64,000 nucleotides of DNA from Lucinisca nassula (GCA_963580285.1 OY757010.1:211886138-211950137); one strand, 5' to 3'. Counted from the stretch's first letter, positions 8,365-20,138 are shown. Numbers and translations: made by a program. Notes: generated by a model not told the origin, from the sequence alone.

Positions 8365-9453
8365 AACAAGAGGACCAAGCTGGTCCTGTATCACCACCTG
8401 AGCTAACAGATTCAAAGTTTCAGGAAGTGCCAACCTTTACTGAAGGATTAATGGAAGGACATGGTGATGACAGGGTAAGCAATTTCTGCAAATCAAGTAG
8501 AATATAACTCTATGATAAATAGGCTGACCTCACCAGTTTTCAAACTCATTCAAGCTTTTATTCCTGACTTGCTAAGAAGATCCGATATAAACTGATGGGG
8601 CTATGGTGATGACAAGTTCAAAAATAAGCAATTAACTGCTGCAATCAAAAGGATGTTACTCTGTGACAAATAGGCAAACCTCACGAGTTTTCAAACTACT
8701 CCGAGCTTTTCTGCCTGACTTATTTGTTTGTAAGTTTCATGAAGATCTGATCAAAACTGAAGGGGCAGCAGTGCTAACAAGGTCGAAAATAAGCATTTTT
8801 AAGCAATCAAAGGCACTATGATAAATGTGCCGACTTGGCCAGTATTCAAACTCATCCAAATTTTCTTCCCAGCCACCTTACATATAAGTTTCAGAAAGAT
8901 CCAATCAAAACTGAAGGGGCTACGGTGATGACAAGGTCAAAATTTGGCACTTTTAGCAATCAAAGGGATGTTAGTCTAAGATAAATGGGTCGACTTGGCC
9001 AGTTTTCTAACTCATCCAAGGTTTCATCCCCAGCCACCTTACATATAAGTTTCAGAATAATCCGATCAAAACTGAAGGGGCTACGGTGATGACAAGGTAA
9101 AAAATCAACATTTTCAGCCATCAAAGGGACACAACTCTACGATAAATGGACTGACTTGACCTGTTTTTGAACTTATCCGAGATTTTATCCCCAGCCACCT
9201 TACATACAAGTTTCAGAAAGATCCGATCAAAACTGAAGGGGCTATGGTGATGACAAGGTAAAAAATCAGCATTTTCAGCAATCAAAGGGACGTAAATCTA
9301 TGATAAATGGGCTAACTTGGCCCGTATTCGAACTCATCCTAGGTTTTATCCCCAGTCACCTTACATATAAGTTTCAGAAAGATCAGATCAAAACTGAAGG
9401 GGTTACGGTGATGCCAAGGTCAAAAATCGACATTTTCAGCCATCAAAGAGTTA

Positions 9454-12101
9454 TCATCATCATCATCATCAACGGATTTTTGATTAACGTGCAGGTACAG
9501 GGGCAACGTCCACATAAGTGGGCCCCCTTCCAGGTAGCTGGCTTGCTGCACGCATGGCAGATCTTACACCAGATCTCCAGGCTTGTCAATCATGAGGATC
9601 GATAGCAGAGAGCTTCCATTCTCTGCAATCTCTTTCTGTTAGCTGCTTCCAGGTCATCTTGGGCCTTCCTGGCCCCCGCTTTCCACTTACCTGTATGTCA
9701 CATTGCAGATCTGTCTGATCATTGCCCTGTCATTTCGCTGTAGACGTTGGAGGTTTGGCTTTGTCAATGGCCATGTCTCACTGGCATGGAGCATTGCGCT
9801 CCGCACACAAGAGCTATACACATGGCCACGTGTCTTGAACGAGAGGTGGCGGGAAGAGAGAACTGGTAGCAACTCCTTGAATTTCTTCCAGGCTGTTTTC
9901 ACACGTGATGTAGTTGAAAGGTCGCAACCACCCCCTGCAGAGAGCATATCAGCTAGGTAGCAGAAGGAAGCTACAACCTCCAGCTTGTCTGATCCGACTT
10001 GAACTTCCCTCTGTGGTCTGCCATCTAAGGGGCGTGCAGTTCCTTGGCACCGTGTACACCTGTACTCAGGGTCCTCTATCAAGCGTTTGAGCCCACTGCA
10101 TTTCTTGTGCACCCAGAACTTGCAGCCATTACAAAAGATACTGTTGCTGCCAACTCCAGTGCGACATACAGCGCATGGGAATTGGCCTGTACTCTGCAAG
10201 AGGTCCAGACCTGTACCACAGATCATGATCTTTGTCTTTCCTGCATTCACTCTCAGCCCTTTCGCCTCCATTGCCTCTTTCCAAGTTAAGAGCCTCCTGT
10301 CATATTCCTCAAGGGATTCAGCTATGATGACAAGGTCATCAGCATACAGGTCCTCCCAGGGGACTCCAGAGCGGAACTCGCATGACAAGGCTTCAAGCAC
10401 AATGATGAAAAGCAGTGGGCTGAGAACAGAGCCTTGATGAACACCCACCTTCACCTCGAATTCTTCACTGTTACCATCACCGACGCGGACACGGCTCCGA
10501 GCATTTACGTACATCCCTTGGACCAGTTTCACAATCCACTTGTCCACTCCAAGTTTTCTTAGTGCCCACCAGATGACTTTCCGAGGCACTCTGTCAAATG
10601 CCTTCTCCAGGTCTACAAAAGCCATGTAGAGTCTCTTGTTGGCCGCCAGATACTTCTCTTGCAGCTGTCGGACAACAAAAATTGCATCTGTTGTGCCTCT
10701 TCCTGGGACGAAGCCAAACTGTGAATCGTCGATGGACACCAACTGCCTAATGAGGCCATCCACAATCCTCTCCAGGACTTTCATGACCTGTTCTGTCACC
10801 TTGAGACCACGGTAGTTGCCCCGTTCCAATGCATCGCCCTTGCCCTTGTAGAGACAGACAATGAAACTCTGTTCCCAGTCAGAGGGTACCTTCCCATCAC
10901 GGATGATTGCAGCTGCAAGGTCACGGATCATCGAGGCACCCGCATCACCTGCAGCTCTTATCATCTCCACTACTATGCCAGAGGGACCGGGTGCTTTGCC
11001 AGTCTTCATCTGAGAGATAGCCTTCTTAACCATATCAATAGTGATTGGGATGGGTGGCCCTTCCACTGGTGGTTCATCAGACAGGTGGTCTGGGTCCCAG
11101 TTGAACTCAACATTGAGTAGCCTTTGGTAGTGTTCTAACCAGGCCCTCTGCTTTGAGTCATCACTCATTGACATCTCCCCTGCATCATTCTTTACTGGTT
11201 TGTCACCTTCAACATCGGCATTCTCTCTTCTCATCTGGTTAGCAAGGCGGTATACTTCTGAGGACTTAGGGTCAATATTCTTGTAGATCTCCTTCTCAGC
11301 TTCTTGGCGAGCATGGTGCACCGCACGTCTGGCTATGCGTTTGGCCGCAAGATATGATGCATGGGTGCCCTTACCAGTCTTCCAAGCTTTAAAGGCTTGC
11401 CGCTTGGCTGCTATGACCTTATTAACATCCTCATTCCACCACCAGGTTTCGCGACGCCAGCGGTGGGGCCGTGTTGTGCCACACACCTCTTCAGTTGTCT
11501 TGAGCAGACCGGTCTTGATGCTGTTCCATATATCCTCAGTGGTAGCATCTGCTACACCTGCCGAAGCACTCACATGCTGGCTGAAAACCTCCTGGAAATG
11601 ATTTCCTGTCTGAGATTCTTTCAGCTTCCAAACTTTTAGTCTGGGGGTGAACTTGCACTTGGGTTTTGGTGGCACATCAATCCTCATGTCGCATATGAGT
11701 AGCTGATGTTGCAGGGCTACTTCCTCTCCAGGGATCACTTTCACATCTGTGACAAGTTTGCGCATTGTCCTGTGGTAAAGGATGAAATCTATCTGCGTTG
11801 CTGCGCTTCCTGACTTGTATGTGATAAGATGACTGTCACGTTTCTTGAAACATGTGTTTCCAAGAAGCAGGTCAAAAGCCAGGGCATACTCTAGAATCCT
11901 CTCACCCTCAACATCTGGTTCAGGTCTACCATACCCGATCCCACCATGCACTTCCTTGTATCCAGTGCCTGCACGGCCTACGTGGCCATTCCAATCTCCA
12001 CATGGGATCAGGAGTTCGGATCCTGGGATCCTGGCAGTCACAGCACGCAGTTGGTCAAAGAAAAAGTCCTTGACTTCAGCACTTAAACCACTCTGTGGGG
12101 C
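9454..12101 (-). mobile_element. 5'-truncated RTE-like non-LTR retrotransposon
   Basis: The element is inserted in the ~160-bp tandem core of element A. Its ends are fixed by the host repeat, which resumes on both sides, and by a 5-bp direct repeat AGTTA at 9449-9453 and 12102-12106. On the minus strand the 3' end is a short GATGATGATGATGAT microsatellite, as is usual for the RTE group. The 5' end is cut inside the endonuclease domain. The remaining coding part is described separately. Confidence 0.8.
9687..12101 (-). pseudogene. Truncated endonuclease-reverse transcriptase of RTE-like element
   Basis: The minus-strand frame opens at 12287, but its first ~62 codons are host repeat; element coding starts at APQSGLSAEVKDFFF. 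Residues ~63-215 are the C-terminal part of an APE-type endonuclease (CGDWNGHVG at ~96, SAATQIDFIL later), close to the family annotated as craniofacial development protein 2-like, a known RTE-derived domain. A reverse transcriptase follows, with MAFVDLEKAFDRVPR (~555), GVHQGSVLSPLLF and LYADDLVI (~647). At ~705-747 there is a C4HC3 PHD-type zinc finger (CAVC, CNGC, H, C, CTRC). The C-terminal CYLADMLSAGGG to ICN block is typical, but the frame stops at 9687, and the expected end (GKRGPGRPKMTW) resumes in another frame at once, so ~50 residues are deleted. The endonuclease start is missing too. It cannot encode a working enzyme. Confidence 0.85.
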
Positions 12102-12798
12102 AGTTACTCTATGATAATTAGGCCACCTTAGCCGGTATTCGAACTCATCAGAGGTTTTATCCCCAGCCACCTTACATATAAGTTTCAGAAAGATCCGATC
12201 AAAACTGAAAGGGCTAGGGTGATGACAAGGTAAAAAATCGGCATTTTCAGCAATCAAAGGGACGTTACTCTGTGACAAATGCACCAACTTGGCTAGTTTT
12301 CGAACTCATCCAAGATTTTATCCCCAGCCACGTTACATATAAGTTTCAGAAAGATTCGATCAAAACAGAAAGGGCTATGGTGATGACAAGGTAAAAAATC
12401 AGCATTTTCAGCAATCAAAGATACGTTACTCTACGATAAATGGGCCGACTTGGTCGGTTTTCGAACTCATCCGTGATTTTATCCCCAGCCACCTTACATA
12501 TAAGTTTCAAAAAATCTGATCAAAACTGAAGGGGCTACGGTGATGAAAAGCATTTTCCCATTGTAAGTCTATGGGACCTTGTGATTGCCATAGCAACCAA
12601 AGTTTTCATGCGATTTAAAAAAAAAGATTATGTCATCAATGCCCCACCAGAGGCATGCTACAGATGAGAGATGATTGAGATCAGCCAGCAGGCTGCAGAG
12701 ATATAGCTGCTCAAAAGTGTGGACGGATGGACGACGGACGGACGGAGGATGACCCACTATAAGCTCCCCTGGAGCCTTCGGCCCAGGTGAGCTAAAAA

Positions 12799-12932
12799 TG
12801 TGAGCAGTTTTGCACCTGCAAAAGCTGCTCACATGTTTTCAGCAAAAATTTTAGCATATTTGCCATATTTAATGATCAAAGTTTTAATGATATGTTAACT
12901 AACGACGTTGTTAGTTTTGAAAAACTGGCCCC
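12799..12932 (+). mobile_element. Right half of MITE R
   Basis: TGTGAGCAGTTTTGCACC with its inverted GCAAAAGCTGCTCACA, then AATGATCAAAGTTTTAATGA and a terminus AAAACTGGCCCCAG, match the right half of the copy at 61365-61611. It completes the half at 8255-8364. Confidence 0.7.
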
Positions 12933-12960
12933 AGAAGTTTGTCTGCTCCTGTGCTATGTT

Positions 12961-13189
12961 TTAACCCTTTTTGTACCAAATGAAATCTTCCTCCTAATAC
13001 ATCTCAGTCGTCCATTTCAAAATTTAGGGGTGTCAGGTTGTGTTTTCTTCAAAATTTATTTGGAAAATGATTTAACTTTTAGCAAACAGTGGAGGCCCTG
13101 ATCAGACGACGCAGAATGCGGCGTCTGATCTGGGCCTGCACTGTTTGCCAGGGTACCCCTTTAGGGGTTTCCGGTCTGAAATGATTTAA
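12961..13189 (-). mobile_element. TTAA-flanked MITE, type 3
   Basis: TTAACCCTTTTTGTACC opens it and ATGATTTAA closes it. The dyad GATCAGACGACGCAGAATGC / GGCGTCTGATCTGGGCC sits near the right end. The orientation is opposite to the copy at 504-707. Confidence 0.65.
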
Positions 13190-13696
13190 TAGCAAAATAA
13201 TATTGCATCTATTTGTTTTATGGATTAGAAAATAAACAGTATTCTATTCTATTCTATTAACCCATTCCCACATGGAAATTTGCTGATTCTCACGGGGATG
13301 AATGGCTATTATTTCATAATGGTCTCAAATTTGGCAAAAAGTGTGATTTCACATGAATTTTAGACCAAATCTTAATTTTCAGACAGCTGTCAAGGCAACA
13401 ATTAAGGGGTTTCACACTGGAGACTTTCACTGTTTCCAGCATGTTTTGCAGGCATCAATTCTGGGACATTCTTGACCCCAGACACCCTCACATTTTGTTT
13501 GGAAGTGAGGGGAGCTAGTGCCTCCTTTAAACCCCCCCACCACCCCCAAGGTATATTCTTAGTGGGGAGCCACACGAACAAACAGGTCGCTTTTTAGGAC
13601 AACTTATCCTAATGCAAACATAGCTATCCAGTGGTGAAAAGTGCTAATTTTAGGTGGTCCTGATGTTTAACAAAGTAGGGGGTTTGCAGACACATA
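13190..13696. other. No gene recognised
   Basis: The stretch holds a short TATTC microsatellite at 13236-13257, a lone TTAACCCATTCCCAC terminus at 13257, and a C-rich run near 13530. No exon with usable splice sites and a long frame was seen. Confidence 0.3.
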
Positions 13697-16600
13697 ATAA
13701 GAGGGCCCAATGGCCCTCTATCGCTCACCCGTGTACCAGAAAATCATTACTGTAGGAGACCACTTGACATTGCTACACTAAATATCTAAGCTCTGGGCCT
13801 TATGGCTTTGGAGAAGAAGATTTTTGAAGCTTTTTTCCATTATAAGTCTAAAGGAGCTAAGAGGCCAGGGTGTGGCCCATTTGGATCCCAAGGGCAGGGT
13901 TAACAGTATTTATGTAGGTGACTATTTTATGTTGCGAGATACTAAATATCTAAGCTCTGTGCTTCACAGTTTCAAAGAAGAAGAGATTTTTTAAGCTTTT
14001 TTCCGTTATGAGTCTATGGGAGCTAGGGTCCCCGGGACGTGGCCCATTTAGACCCCAGGGGCATGATTGGCAGGATTTATGTAGGTTACCACTTGCCGTT
14101 GCTACATGCTAAATATCTAAGCTCTGGGCCCTGTGGTTTTAGAGAAGAAGATATTTTAAGCTGTTTTCCATTATGAGTCTATGGGAGCTAAGGGGCCCCG
14201 GGGTGTTGCCCATTTGGACCCCAGGGGCATTATTGGCAGGATTTATGTAGGTAACCACTTGCCTTTGCTACATGCTAAATATCTAAGTTCTGGGCCCTGT
14301 GGTTTTAGAGAAGAAGATGATTTTTTAAGCTTTTTTCCATTATGAGGCTATGGGAGATAAGGGGCCCTGGGGCGTGGCTCATTTGGACCCCAGGGGCATG
14401 ATTGGCAGGATATATGTAGGTGACCACTTGCTGTTGCTACATGCTAAATATCTAAGCTCTGGGCCCTGTGGTTTCAGAGACAATGATTTTTGAAGCTTTT
14501 TTCCATTATGAGTCTATGGGAGCTAAGGGGCCCCGGGGCGTGGCCCATTTGGACCCCAGGGGCATGATTGGCAGCATTTATGTAGGTGACCACTTGCCGT
14601 TGCTACATGCTAAATATCTAAGATCTGGGCCCTGTGGTTTCAGAGAAGAAGCTTTTTTCCATTATGAGCCTATAGGAGCTAAGGGGCCCCGGGGCGTGGC
14701 ACGTTTGGACCCCAGGGGCATGATTGGCAGGAATTATGTAGGTGACCACTTGTCGTTGCTACATGCTAAATATCTAAGCTCTGGCCCCTGTGGTTTCAGA
14801 GAAGATTATTGAAGCTTTTTTCCATTATGAGTCTATGGAAGCGAAGGGGCCCTGGGGTGTGGCCCATTTGGACCCCAGGGGCATGATTGGCAGGAATTAT
14901 TTAGGTGACCATTTGTCTTTGCTACATGCTAAATATCTGAGCTCTGGGCCCTGTGGTTTCAGAGGAGAAGATTTTTGAAACTTTTTTTCCATTATGAGTC
15001 TATAGGAGCTAAGGGGCCCCGGGGCGTGGCCAATTTGGACCCCAGGGGCATGATTGGCAGGAATTATGTAGGTGACCACTTGCCGTTGCTACATGCTAAA
15101 TATCTAAGCTCTGGGCCATGTGGTTTCAGAGAAGAAGATTTTTGGAGCTTTTTACCATTATGAGTCTATAGGAGCTAAGGGGCCCCGGCGCGTGGCCCCT
15201 ATGGACCCCAGGGGCATGATTGGCAGGAATTATGTATGTGACCATTTGCAATTGTTACATGCTAAATATCTAAGCTCTGGGCCCTGTGGTTTCAGAAGAA
15301 GATTTTTTAAGCTTTTTTCCATTATGAGTCTATGGGAGCGAAGGGGCCCCGGGGTGTGGCCCATTTGGACCCCAAGGGCATGATTGGCAGGAATTATTTA
15401 GGTTACCATTTGTCGTTGCTACATGCTAAATATCTGAGCTCTGGGCCCTGTGGTTTCAGAGAAGAAGATTTTTGAAACTTTTTTTCCATTAGGAGTCTAT
15501 AGGAGCTAAGGGGCCCCTGGGCGTGGCCAATTTGGACCCCAGGGGCATGATTGGCAGGAATTATGTTGGTGACTACTTGACATTTCTACATGCTAAATAC
15601 CTAAGCTTTGGGCCCTGTGGTTTCAGAGAAGAAGATTTTTTAACCTTTTTTTCATTAGGAGTCTATGGGAGCGAAGGGGCCCCGGGGCGTGGCCCATTTG
15701 GAAACCCAGGGGCATGATAAGAAGGATTTATGTAGGTGACCACTTGCCGTTGCAACATGCTAAATATCTAAGCTCTGGGCCCTGTGGTTTCAGAGAAGAA
15801 GATTTTTGGAGCTTTTTACTGTTATGAGTCTATAGGAGCTAAGGGGCCCTGGGGCGTGGCCCGTTTGGACCCAATGATTGGCAGGAATTATGTAGGTGAC
15901 CATTTGCAATTGCTACATGCTAAATATCTAAGCTCTGGGCCCAGTGGTTTCAGAGAAGAAGATTTTTGAAGCTTTTTTTCCATTATGAGTCTATGGGAGA
16001 TAAGGGGCCCTGGGGCGTTGCCCATTTGGACCCCAAGGGGCTGATTGGCAGGATTTATGAAGGTGACCACTTGCCATTGCTACATGCTAAATATCTAAGC
16101 TCTGGGCCCTGTGGTTTCAGAGAAGAAGATTTTTGAAGCTTTTTTTTCCATTATGAGTCTATGGGAGCAAAGGGGCCCCCGGGCGTGGCCCATTTGGACC
16201 CCAGGGGCATGATTGGCATGATTTATGTAGGTGACCACTTGCCGTTGCTACTTGCTAAATATCTCAGCTCTGGGCCTTGTGGTTTCAGAGAAGAAGATTT
16301 TTGAAGCTTTTTTCCATTATGAGCCTATAGGAGCTAAGGGGCCCCGGGGCGTGGCCCGTTTGGACCCCAGGGGCATGATTGGCAGGAATTATGTAGGTGA
16401 CCACTTGCCGTTGCTACATGCTAAATATCTAAGCTCTGGGCCCTGTGGTTTCAGAGAAGATTTTTTAAAGCTTTTTTCCATTATGAGTCTATGGGAGTGA
16501 AGGGGCCCAGGGGCGTGGCCCATTTGGACCCCAGGGGCATGATAGGTAGGAATTATGTAGGTGACCATTTGTCGTTGCTACATGCTAAATATCTGAAGTC

Positions 16601-17396
16601 TGGGCCCTGTGGTTTCAGAGAAGAAGATTTTTGAAACTTTTTTTCCATTAGGAGTCTATAGGAGCTAAGCGGCCCCGGGGCGTGGCCAATTTGGACCCCA
16701 GGGGCATGATTGGCAGGAATTATGTAGGTGACCACTTGCCGTTGCTACATGCTAAATATCTAAGATCTGGGCCCTGTGGTTTCAGAGAAGAAGATTTTCG
16801 AACCTTTTTTCCATTAGGAGTCTATGGGAGCGAAGGGGCCCCCGGGCATGGCCCATTTGGAACCCAGGGGCATGATTGGCAGGAATTATGTAGGTGACCA
16901 CTTGCCATTGCTACATGCTAAATATCTTAGCTCTGGGCCCTGTGGTTTCAGAGAAGAAGCTTTTTGAAGCTTTTTTTTCCATTATGAGTCTATAGGAGCT
17001 AAGGGGCCCCGGGGTGTGGCCAATTTGGACCCCAGGGGCATGATTGGCAGGATTTACGTAGGTGACCACTTAACATTGTTGCAAGCTAAATATCTAAGCT
17101 CTTGGCCCTGTGGTTTCAGAGAAGAGGATTTTTTTTTAATTTTTCCCATTATAAGTCTATGGGAGCTATATGTTGCCATGGCAACCAGCATTTCAATCTG
17201 ATCAGCCGAAAAACCTTATGCAGCCTTTCCCCCTACCTGATGATGCTTCACATGAAATTTGATCAAGATTGGCCATGGGGTATTAGAGATATACTTATTT
17301 GAAATTGTTTACGGACGCATGCACGGACGCACACACAACGGACAAAATGTGACCACAAAAGCTCACCTTGTCACTACGTGACAGGTCAGCTAAAAA
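13697..17396 (+). mobile_element. Pearl/HINE-like element B with ~20 units of ~165 bp
   Basis: The leader AAGAGGGCCCAATGGCCCTC forms a hairpin followed by TCGCTCACC. About 20 core units, 153-170 bp long, are marked by GGGGCATGATTGGCAGG (for example 14226, 14394, 14561, 14717, 14880, 15047 and 15213). The tail holds GTTGCCATGGCAAC at 17172, GGACGCATGCACGGACGC, and a strong 3' hairpin TTGTCAC-TAC-GTGACA before GGTCAGCTAAAAA. Short open frames run through single units, but the repeat structure shows they are not genes. The same core unit returns at 45931-50460. Confidence 0.7.
17172..17185. promoter_or_regulatory. RFX X-box consensus palindrome in element tail
   Basis: GTTGCCATGGCAAC is a perfect 14-bp palindrome identical to the optimal RFX-family binding site. 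It lies in the conserved 3' tail of element B. Similar sites occur in the tails at 31566, 32232, 33482 and 50250 (exact) and at 31059, 33010, 34150 and 38103 (one change). Whether any factor binds is unknown. Confidence 0.5.
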
Positions 17397-17531
17397 CACG
17401 TATCTGAGTGGAAAATGGTTAAACAGGTAGCTTAGTCAACCATCATTAACATGATGGAAAACAGTACTGACCATGATGAGACGGCTCATTATGGGATGCT
17501 CATATGAATCTACACTGTTTGCAAAGGTATC

Positions 17532-17745
17532 TGTACTGTCTACAGGGTTGAAAAAGTTGATACTAGTGTACTGTCTATAGGGTTGAAAAGGTTGACACAG
17601 GTGTACTGTCTACAGGGTTGAAAAAGTTGATACAGGTGTACTGTCTACAGGGTTGAAAAAGTTGATACAGGTGTACTGTCTACAGGGTTGAAAAAGTTGA
17701 TACAGGTGTACTGTCTATAGCTACAGGTTTGGAAAGGTTGATATA
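17532..17745. repeat. Minisatellite, 35-bp unit, about six copies
   Basis: The unit reads GTACTGTCTACAGGGTTGAA then AAAGTTGATACAGGT. Copies 3 to 5 are almost identical, and the outer ones have diverged. Confidence 0.8.
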
Positions 17746-17789
17746 GTACTAAAAATTTTCGATTTAAAGAGATCTACAGAACTGGCCTG

Positions 17790-18146
17790 TTTTTTTGTTG
17801 TTGTTTATTTTTAGTTTCACAGCCCAGTCAATACTATTTAGGTTATATCAAGCTGGTCAATTTGCCAAACCACTTTCCCTAGGCAGGCTTACACATGAGC
17901 GGTTAACCAGTACTGTACAAATTCTTTGTCCAGAAACTGACAAAATGCCAACTGACAATAAACTTGAATCAGTGGAGCGAGAGAGCGAGTTAGCGTTGAG
18001 TTTTACATCTCACCAACAGCTGTCACACAGAGACAGTATCTTAGTTTAAAGACACAGCCGAAAGTCTGGAGAAGCCCAGGATCAATCCTGCAACCCTCAG
18101 TTTACAAGGCAAGTAGCAAAATCACTAAACCACGGAGGCTTCTATG
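17790..18146 (-). mobile_element. tRNA-type SINE, second family
   Basis: Read on the minus strand the head is GAAGCCTCCGTGGTTTAGTG followed by a GGATTGATCC B-box-like motif. The tail is TATTGACTGGGCTGTGAAAC with A-rich repeats. A further partial copy starts at 63860, and weaker similarity lies at 50570-50700. No clear target duplication was found. Confidence 0.5.
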
Positions 18147-18217
18147 GAGGGAAAGAATGACCACAGAAAAGATTTCATGATTAATCTCCAGAAAAGACTG
18201 TGAACAAAGCCTTATAC

Positions 18218-18338
18218 CTGCAAAGTACAGCTCTGTTGTCACCAAAAGTGGCGGACATCATACTTGTAGTATACAGAGCTTCCACGGTCTCTTGGACCAA
18301 TGTCGGGTAGTTGCATGGACTGTTATCTTCAGCAACAT
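18218..18338 (-). CDS. Exon candidate B, unknown protein
   Basis: On the minus strand the acceptor TTTCTATTTTTAG precedes 121 bases that end CTTTGCAG before a GTATAAG donor. The frame is open throughout (VAEDNSPCNYPTLVQETVEA, then LYTTSMMSATFGDNRAVLC), with entry phase 1 and exit phase 2. The entry phase matches the exit of the VWA exon (56910-57479) and the exit phase matches the entry of the exon at 5827-6066. No repeat family accounts for this sequence. The protein is not recognised; two cysteines and a helical pattern suggest part of a small disulfide-bonded domain downstream of the VWA domain in a secreted protein. That role is inference. Confidence 0.55.
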
Positions 18339-18548
18339 CTAAAAATAGAAACAACAAAATAGTTGGTGCCTGCTGAATGAGGTGTTCAAGAGCTTTCTTG
18401 ACTGTGATTCTTATTAATTAATCATAACTCTGTCATTCTTTTCTAAAGTATAGTTTGGGTAAGATGGTTTTTAACAGTTTCAAGAAATAAAGCAGCCTCA
18501 GAAAAGTTCTTAAAAGAATGTGTCAAAAACATCTTGGCAATAACATAC

Positions 18549-18825
18549 CATCACGTGAACAAGTCCATGAAATAAAGACCCTCCTAAACACCACTTTATA
18601 TTAGAGAAAACTGGGGTTTATGGGGGTATACATTATTTTCCATATTTCTGCTCATAGACATAGGTTGTGGGTACTCGTTAGAACCGCCTCAATGAGGTGG
18701 TTCTAACGAGCACCCACAACCTATGTTTGCAGTATAAATAAGAAAAATATCAAGGATTTTCATAAAAAAATTAGCCATTTAGAGATGTGAAAAATGCACT
18801 CTGTCGCAAGGGTGTTATTGTAATG
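18549..18825 (-). mobile_element. Palindromic MITE, P family type 1
   Basis: It runs from CATCACGTGAACAAGTCC to GGGTGTTATTGTAATG. The central hairpin GTTAGAACCGCCTCAATGAG / GTGGTTCTAACGAGC is nearly perfect. It sits about 210 bases upstream, in the gene's direction, of exon candidate B. Confidence 0.75.
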
Positions 18826-19242
18826 TTTCTCTTCCTGATTGCAACTGATCTAAACATAAATGAAAACAAACTCTACGTTACATGAGCAATGAAAGCATGT
18901 GTAAATAATGTTAAGAAATGATAAAATCATAGCATTGCAGCATACAATCCCATTCACACTAACATATTCAACCCTGAGTCTTCCATTTTTGAATTTGGGC
19001 ATGAATATTCATGTAAAAAGATTTAGTCAAAATCATTTACAGGCTCTTGTTGAGATGGCCGTCTCTTCTGTATCTACACTGTTTGCATAATTATCTGTAC
19101 CAGTCGACAGGGATGAAATGATATATGTGTGATGTTTGAGTTTTAAATAGCACATCAAACAACATCTTCTGTGTCTTTCTATCAAACAAAAGCGCAATAT
19201 AATACAGAAGAGTGTTATGGATGTCTGACTTTGGCATTGTAT
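18826..19242. other. No gene recognised
   Basis: AT-rich sequence with a half dyad GTATCTACACTGTTTGC at 19070-19086, a remnant of the CAAACAGTG MITE core. No exon is supported. Confidence 0.3.
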
Positions 19243-19259
19243 GTTTAGTCTGTTCTTTT

Positions 19260-19553
19260 GTTTGATTTGTGGTTTAATTTCCCCGTTAACACTATGTAGG
19301 TAATTTAAGAGACGTTGCTTTCAATTTTGTGGGACTTTTACCCGACATTGAGATGAAATGACATCTCAAGCCCTGTCGCCCAAAGAAACCTATAGGGTTT
19401 ATAAGCACGGACGGTCTGGCTCCCACCCCTTTGCCTGGGCAGGCTTTGATCCTGCCAGTGGTTTTCCAGTACTCGTGTGCGGTCGGTTTCAGCTCTGTGT
19501 GGAAACATCATGCAGCCCAATCTATTTCTTCAAGCCCTGATGGGCGGGGCCGA
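19260..19553 (-). mobile_element. SINE-like retroposon (CAAA-tailed), with target duplication
   Basis: The same family as 909-1200. The flanks GTTTAGTCTGTTCTTTT (19243-19259) and GTTTAGATGTTCTTTT (from 19554) are a target duplication with a small indel. The tail is reduced to one TTTGTTTG unit. Confidence 0.7.
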
Positions 19554-19869
19554 GTTTAGATGTTCTTTTTTTGAAATAGTGAGGGGACATAATACAATGA
19601 ATTTTTCCCTAACTTATGCATACAAATTAAATAAAATTCTGCAAAAATGACCGCCTTAGATTCAGACAACTTCACTATAAAGATCCCAATCTGTAAGAGC
19701 CAAATTAGGCTTTGCTTAAATCTTAACATCCATTTACGGAATCTATATTAATAACACAATTTTTCAACTGAAATTGTTCATTTCTTTTTTTCTCTAGTAA
19801 AATTTGCAATGTTTTGAATAGGCATGTTTTTGTGATGAAACGACAATGTACCTCCCCAAATAACAATTC

Positions 19870-20069
19870 TTAACCCTCATCTTGCTGTTCACAACAACCC
19901 CTGTCTTTGCAAACAGTGTAGATCCTGTTCAGAAGCCATCTGATCTGGATCTACTCTGTTTGGCATTCAGTTTATGAATTTGTAGGAATAAATTACATCA
20001 AGTAATTTGATTGGTTGATAGACAGAAATAGGTGTGGCTTAAATGAATATTCAGCAAGATAAGGGTTAA
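19870..20069 (+). mobile_element. TTAA-flanked MITE, family 1
   Basis: TTAACCCTCATCTTGCTG and CAGCAAGATAAGGGTTAA are the termini. Part of the dyad is deleted: GATCCTGTTCAGAAGCCATC lacks the full left arm seen elsewhere. Confidence 0.7.
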
Positions 20070-20138
20070 TGGAGATACTCTCATTTTTTCATTTGTTTTG
20101 AAAAAGAAAATTGTACAAAAACGTCAGGACTGAGATGC

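Larger units (their letters stand above)
8365..12798 (+). mobile_element. Pearl/HINE-like element A with ~160-bp tandem core
   Basis: The leader ACAAGAGGACCAAGCTGGTC forms an AGGACCA/TGGTCCT hairpin. The core has about nine ~160-bp units recognisable by AACTGAAGGGGCTACGGTGA (near 8595, 8755, 8909, 9069, 9231, 9393, 12206, 12367 and 12522). A 3' tail follows from 12540 with GATTGCCATAGCAACC, a GGACGGATGGACGACGGACG microsatellite and CCAGGTGAGCTAAAAA. The architecture matches bivalve pearl elements and HINEs, which are non-autonomous Helentron-type elements; that assignment is inference. The core is interrupted by a retrotransposon at 9454-12101. Confidence 0.65.

Noticed and set aside
8232..8507. 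91-codon frame as an exon
   Set aside because: It crosses the junction between MITE R and the leader of element A, so it is a chance fusion of two repeats.
9800..12114. Plus-strand open frames opposite the retrotransposon
   Set aside because: They are shadows of the minus-strand reverse transcriptase coding sequence.
14468..16897. Series of 60-114-codon frames (VSEKKIFEAFFHYESMGAKG type) as a gene family
   Set aside because: They follow the ~165-bp core units of a pearl-like element, shift frame between units and carry stops at random units.
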